DNA from: Betaproteobacteria bacterium
GTDB taxonomy: Bacteria; Pseudomonadota; Gammaproteobacteria; Burkholderiales; Burkholderiaceae
Assembly: GCA_947468785.1 (NCBI GenBank)
Contig: CANIMS010000062.1
Coordinates: forward strand, 1 to 8,305
Direction: 5' to 3'
DNA: 8,305 nt
Positions 6,958 through 8,305 of this stretch are shown here, piece after piece. Numbering within the stretch: the stretch's first letter is position 1; each line of letters opens with the position of its first letter. Below the pieces are notes generated by a model. That model made no database searches. It worked only from the letters and a program-made list of their open reading frames with translations, and had not been told where the DNA came from. The position numbers and the translations under genes were made by a program.

Positions 6958-7392
6958 GACTTGCTTGCGGTGTCCTGTAAAGAAGCGTTCGCATAAGTGC
7001 ATACCCGCCAGCATAGCGATCACGAATACCAATGCCTTCAAGTGGCCCGAACCCAAGGCAACGATGGCTGGCCCTGGGCAAAACCCAGCAATTCCCCATC
7101 CAGCGCCAAAAACAAAGCTCCCAATCACCAGCGGCCTTGAAATGTCCCGTCTAGTTGGAATATGTAAAGCTCCACCAAAAAAGGCTGCGCTTCGTTTACC
7201 TGCCAGATAGAAACCGGCCAAGCCAACAATCACAGCCCCGCCCATTACAAAGATTAAGGAGGGATCCCACAGGCCAGCGAGGTCTAGAAAATTTTGGATC
7301 TTCATTGGATTAGTCATTCCTGAAATAATCAGGCCCCAACCAAATAAAACACCAATGGCGTACTGACTAATAAGGCTAAAGTGTTTTTTCAT
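6955..7392 (-). CDS. YeeE/YedE family membrane protein, C-terminal-half type (DUF6691-like)
   Basis: A complete 145-residue inner-membrane protein with about four transmembrane segments, near residues 8-26, 44-64, 87-104 and 115-135. The first conserved element is FGWGLIISGMTNPMKIQNFLD (17-37); the second is GAGWGIAGFCPGPAI (96-110) with C105. In YeeE/YedE proteins such cysteines near the pore are thought to relay thiosulfate or related reduced sulfur species; this comes from work on the thiosulfate transporter TsuA. The protein corresponds to half of a full permease and probably pairs with the product of the gene ending 5 bp upstream. Such split pairs occur beside BigR/PigS-type ArsR regulators in other proteobacteria. 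No regulator is visible in this window. The ATG at 7390-7392 has no strong ribosome binding site, so translational coupling is likely. The substrate is inferred. Confidence 0.87.
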   Translation of the reverse strand: MKKHFSLISQYAIGVLFGWGLIISGMTNPMKIQNFLDLAGLWDPSLIFVMGGAVIVGLAGFYLAGKRSAAFFGGALHIPTRRDISRPLVIGSFVFGAGWGIAGFCPGPAIVALGSGHLKALVFVIAMLAGMHLCERFFTGHRKQV

Positions 7393-7397
7393 AGGAC

Positions 7398-7829
7398 TTA
7401 GATCAGGTGGCGAATAACAAAAACCACCAAAAATCCAGCAGTCATGAATGAGAGTGTGGCCACTAAAGAACGCGGGGATAGGCGTGATAAACCACAGATG
7501 CCATGTCCGCTAGTGCAACCCGAACCGTATTGAACGCCAAACCCTACTAGTAAGCCTGCGATGATCACCGTCAGCCAGCTAGCATCTACTTCAATCACAG
7601 GCAAAATACCAAAAAATAAGGCCGCCAAAAAAGGTGCGGTGAGTAGTCCAACTACAAATGCTAAGCGCCAGGACCAATCCTCTTTTTTAGGATGTACTAG
7701 ACCAGAGACAATACCGCTAATTCCCAGAATACGACCATGTAATAGCACGTAGAGTGCTGCAGCAACACCTAACATCATGCCGCCAAGCAATGATGGAATA
7801 GGTGTAAAAGTTAACCAATCAATTTGCAT
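7398..7829 (-). CDS. YeeE/YedE family membrane protein, N-terminal-half type
   Basis: A complete 143-residue inner-membrane protein with about four transmembrane segments, near residues 12-30, 56-76, 85-103 and 121-141. The diagnostic motif is GSGCTSGHGICGLSRLSPRS (102-121), with C105, H109 and C112. It also carries HGRILGISGIVSGL (31-44), the re-entrant-like GISG element of this superfamily. It is one half of a YeeE/YedE permease and most likely assembles with the product of the downstream gene, which begins 5 bp after its stop. The expected role is uptake of thiosulfate or another reduced sulfur (or selenium) species; that is family knowledge, not read directly. The ATG at 7827-7829 lies 23 bp after the previous gene's stop, with GGA about 10 nt upstream as a weak ribosome binding site. 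Confidence 0.88.
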   Translation of the reverse strand: MQIDWLTFTPIPSLLGGMMLGVAAALYVLLHGRILGISGIVSGLVHPKKEDWSWRLAFVVGLLTAPFLAALFFGILPVIEVDASWLTVIIAGLLVGFGVQYGSGCTSGHGICGLSRLSPRSLVATLSFMTAGFLVVFVIRHLI

Positions 7830-7852
7830 GACTTTAGATCCAGTCTCTTGAA

Positions 7853-8305
7853 TTAACTACAAGGATTTGGAGCGAGACGCATTTGTAAATATCGCAAGCC
7901 CAAATAGGCTCCAAAAATAAAACCTGGGAGCGCTAGAAAAGATCCCAGCGCTAAAGTAGAGATACCGCTTAAACCTTGACCAACTGTACACCCTAATGCA
8001 GTTACCCCGCCAAAACCCATTAGGCATGCACCCACTAAATGATTGGCAGTGTCTTCGGTATTGCGAAAGGATTCCCAGCGAAAGGTTTTAGTGATCACTG
8101 CCACTAGAGCTGAACCCAGAATCATGCCGAGAACGGCAACAATTCCGACAGTGAGCACTTTAGAGGTATCGCTGTACATCATCAGCCAATCTAATGAATA
8201 AGCATAAGGCGCCACGAACGACAGGCTTTCCATGCGACCAGAATTGGTTACCAAGAAAACTTCCTCGAGAGTGTTTGGATCTTCAGCTACATAACCAAGA
8301 GAACC
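7853..8305 (-). CDS. YeeE/YedE family (TsuA-like) transporter, C-terminal part only
   Basis: The frame is open from the right edge to the TAA at 7853-7855, giving 150 visible residues; the start lies outside the window. A TTG at 8252-8254 could be read as a start, but the codons before it (GSLGYVAEDPNTLEEVFLV) belong to the conserved family sequence just ahead of TNSGRMESLSFVAP, so this is an internal fragment. Visible hallmarks are NSGRMESLSFVAP (about 21-33), a transmembrane segment near 54-72, FRWESFRNTEDTANHLVGA (about 76-94) and the cysteine motif ALGCTVGQGLSG, with C106 of the fragment. A last transmembrane segment, SFLALPGFIFGAYLGLRYLQ, follows. Full-length relatives have about 350-400 residues and two four-helix halves. 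TsuA of this family imports thiosulfate through conserved cysteines. It is the first visible gene of the leftward run, 23 bp before the split YeeE/YedE pair. Confidence 0.88.
   Translation of the reverse strand, partial: GSLGYVAEDPNTLEEVFLVTNSGRMESLSFVAPYAYSLDWLMMYSDTSKVLTVGIVAVLGMILGSALVAVITKTFRWESFRNTEDTANHLVGACLMGFGGVTALGCTVGQGLSGISTLALGSFLALPGFIFGAYLGLRYLQMRLAPNPCS

Noticed and set aside
6902..7210. 102-codon plus-strand open frame across the DUF442/YeeE spacer
   Set aside because: Mostly antisense to the conserved YeeE/YedE half protein; the product is basic, low in complexity and resembles no known family.
7853..8254. Complete 133-residue YeeE/YedE gene starting at TTG 8254
   Set aside because: The frame continues to the right edge with family-typical sequence, so this is the C-terminal part of a longer gene.
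1..8305. CRISPR array, tRNA/rRNA, insertion sequence, prophage or defence island
   Set aside because: No regularly spaced long repeats, cloverleaf-like sequence, transposase, integrase or defence-type domains were seen; coding density is high and gene families are typical of core or common accessory metabolism.

Overview
The window looks like chromosomal DNA of a moderate-GC (mid-40s % by eye) betaproteobacterium of the Burkholderiales. Polynucleobacter or a close relative is my best guess. The basis is the family content (a FemAB-like DUF482 protein overlapping a DUF1289 protein, YbiT-type ABC-F, Burkholderiales-style glutaryl-CoA dehydrogenase, MnmH, YeeE/YedE pairs), very tight gene packing and the modest GC. 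This assignment is inference from remembered protein families; no database was searched.

Left part (1-3873). A 5'-truncated FemAB-like acyltransferase-fold protein runs rightward and overlaps a small four-cysteine DUF1289 protein by an ATGA junction. Facing them is a leftward YbiT-type ABC-F ATPase with a GTG start. Upstream of that, also leftward, is a queuosine-precursor transporter of the YhhQ/VUT family. The 98-bp gap between the last two holds two back-to-back inverted repeats. A divergent control region of about 96 bp then separates the transporter from the next gene.

Centre (3874-5052). A single rightward gene encodes glutaryl-CoA dehydrogenase (glutaryl-CoA to crotonyl-CoA + CO2). 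Its stop codon is interlocked with that of the convergent mnmH in one TTAA tetranucleotide.

Right part (8305 down to 5049). Six leftward genes are spaced 5-51 bp apart and probably form one operon. In transcription order they are: a large YeeE/YedE permease whose start lies beyond the right edge; a YeeE/YedE N-half protein; a YeeE/YedE C-half protein; a DUF442/TIGR01244 sulfurtransferase-like (PTP-loop) protein; a hotdog-fold acyl-CoA thioesterase; and MnmH, the tRNA 2-selenouridine synthase with a rhodanese domain and a P-loop. The theme is import and handling of reduced sulfur (possibly selenium). The last gene installs Se (or a geranyl group) on 2-thiouridine at tRNA position 34.

No tRNA, rRNA, CRISPR array, insertion sequence, phage gene or integrase was seen. 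Every gap is short: the longest are 98 bp (2969-3066) and 96 bp (3778-3873). I see no clearly new defence or mobile system. The most interesting items are the sulfur/selenium-themed operon, a cluster of AAATCA repeats in its only sizeable spacer, and the inverted-repeat pair beside the ABC-F gene.
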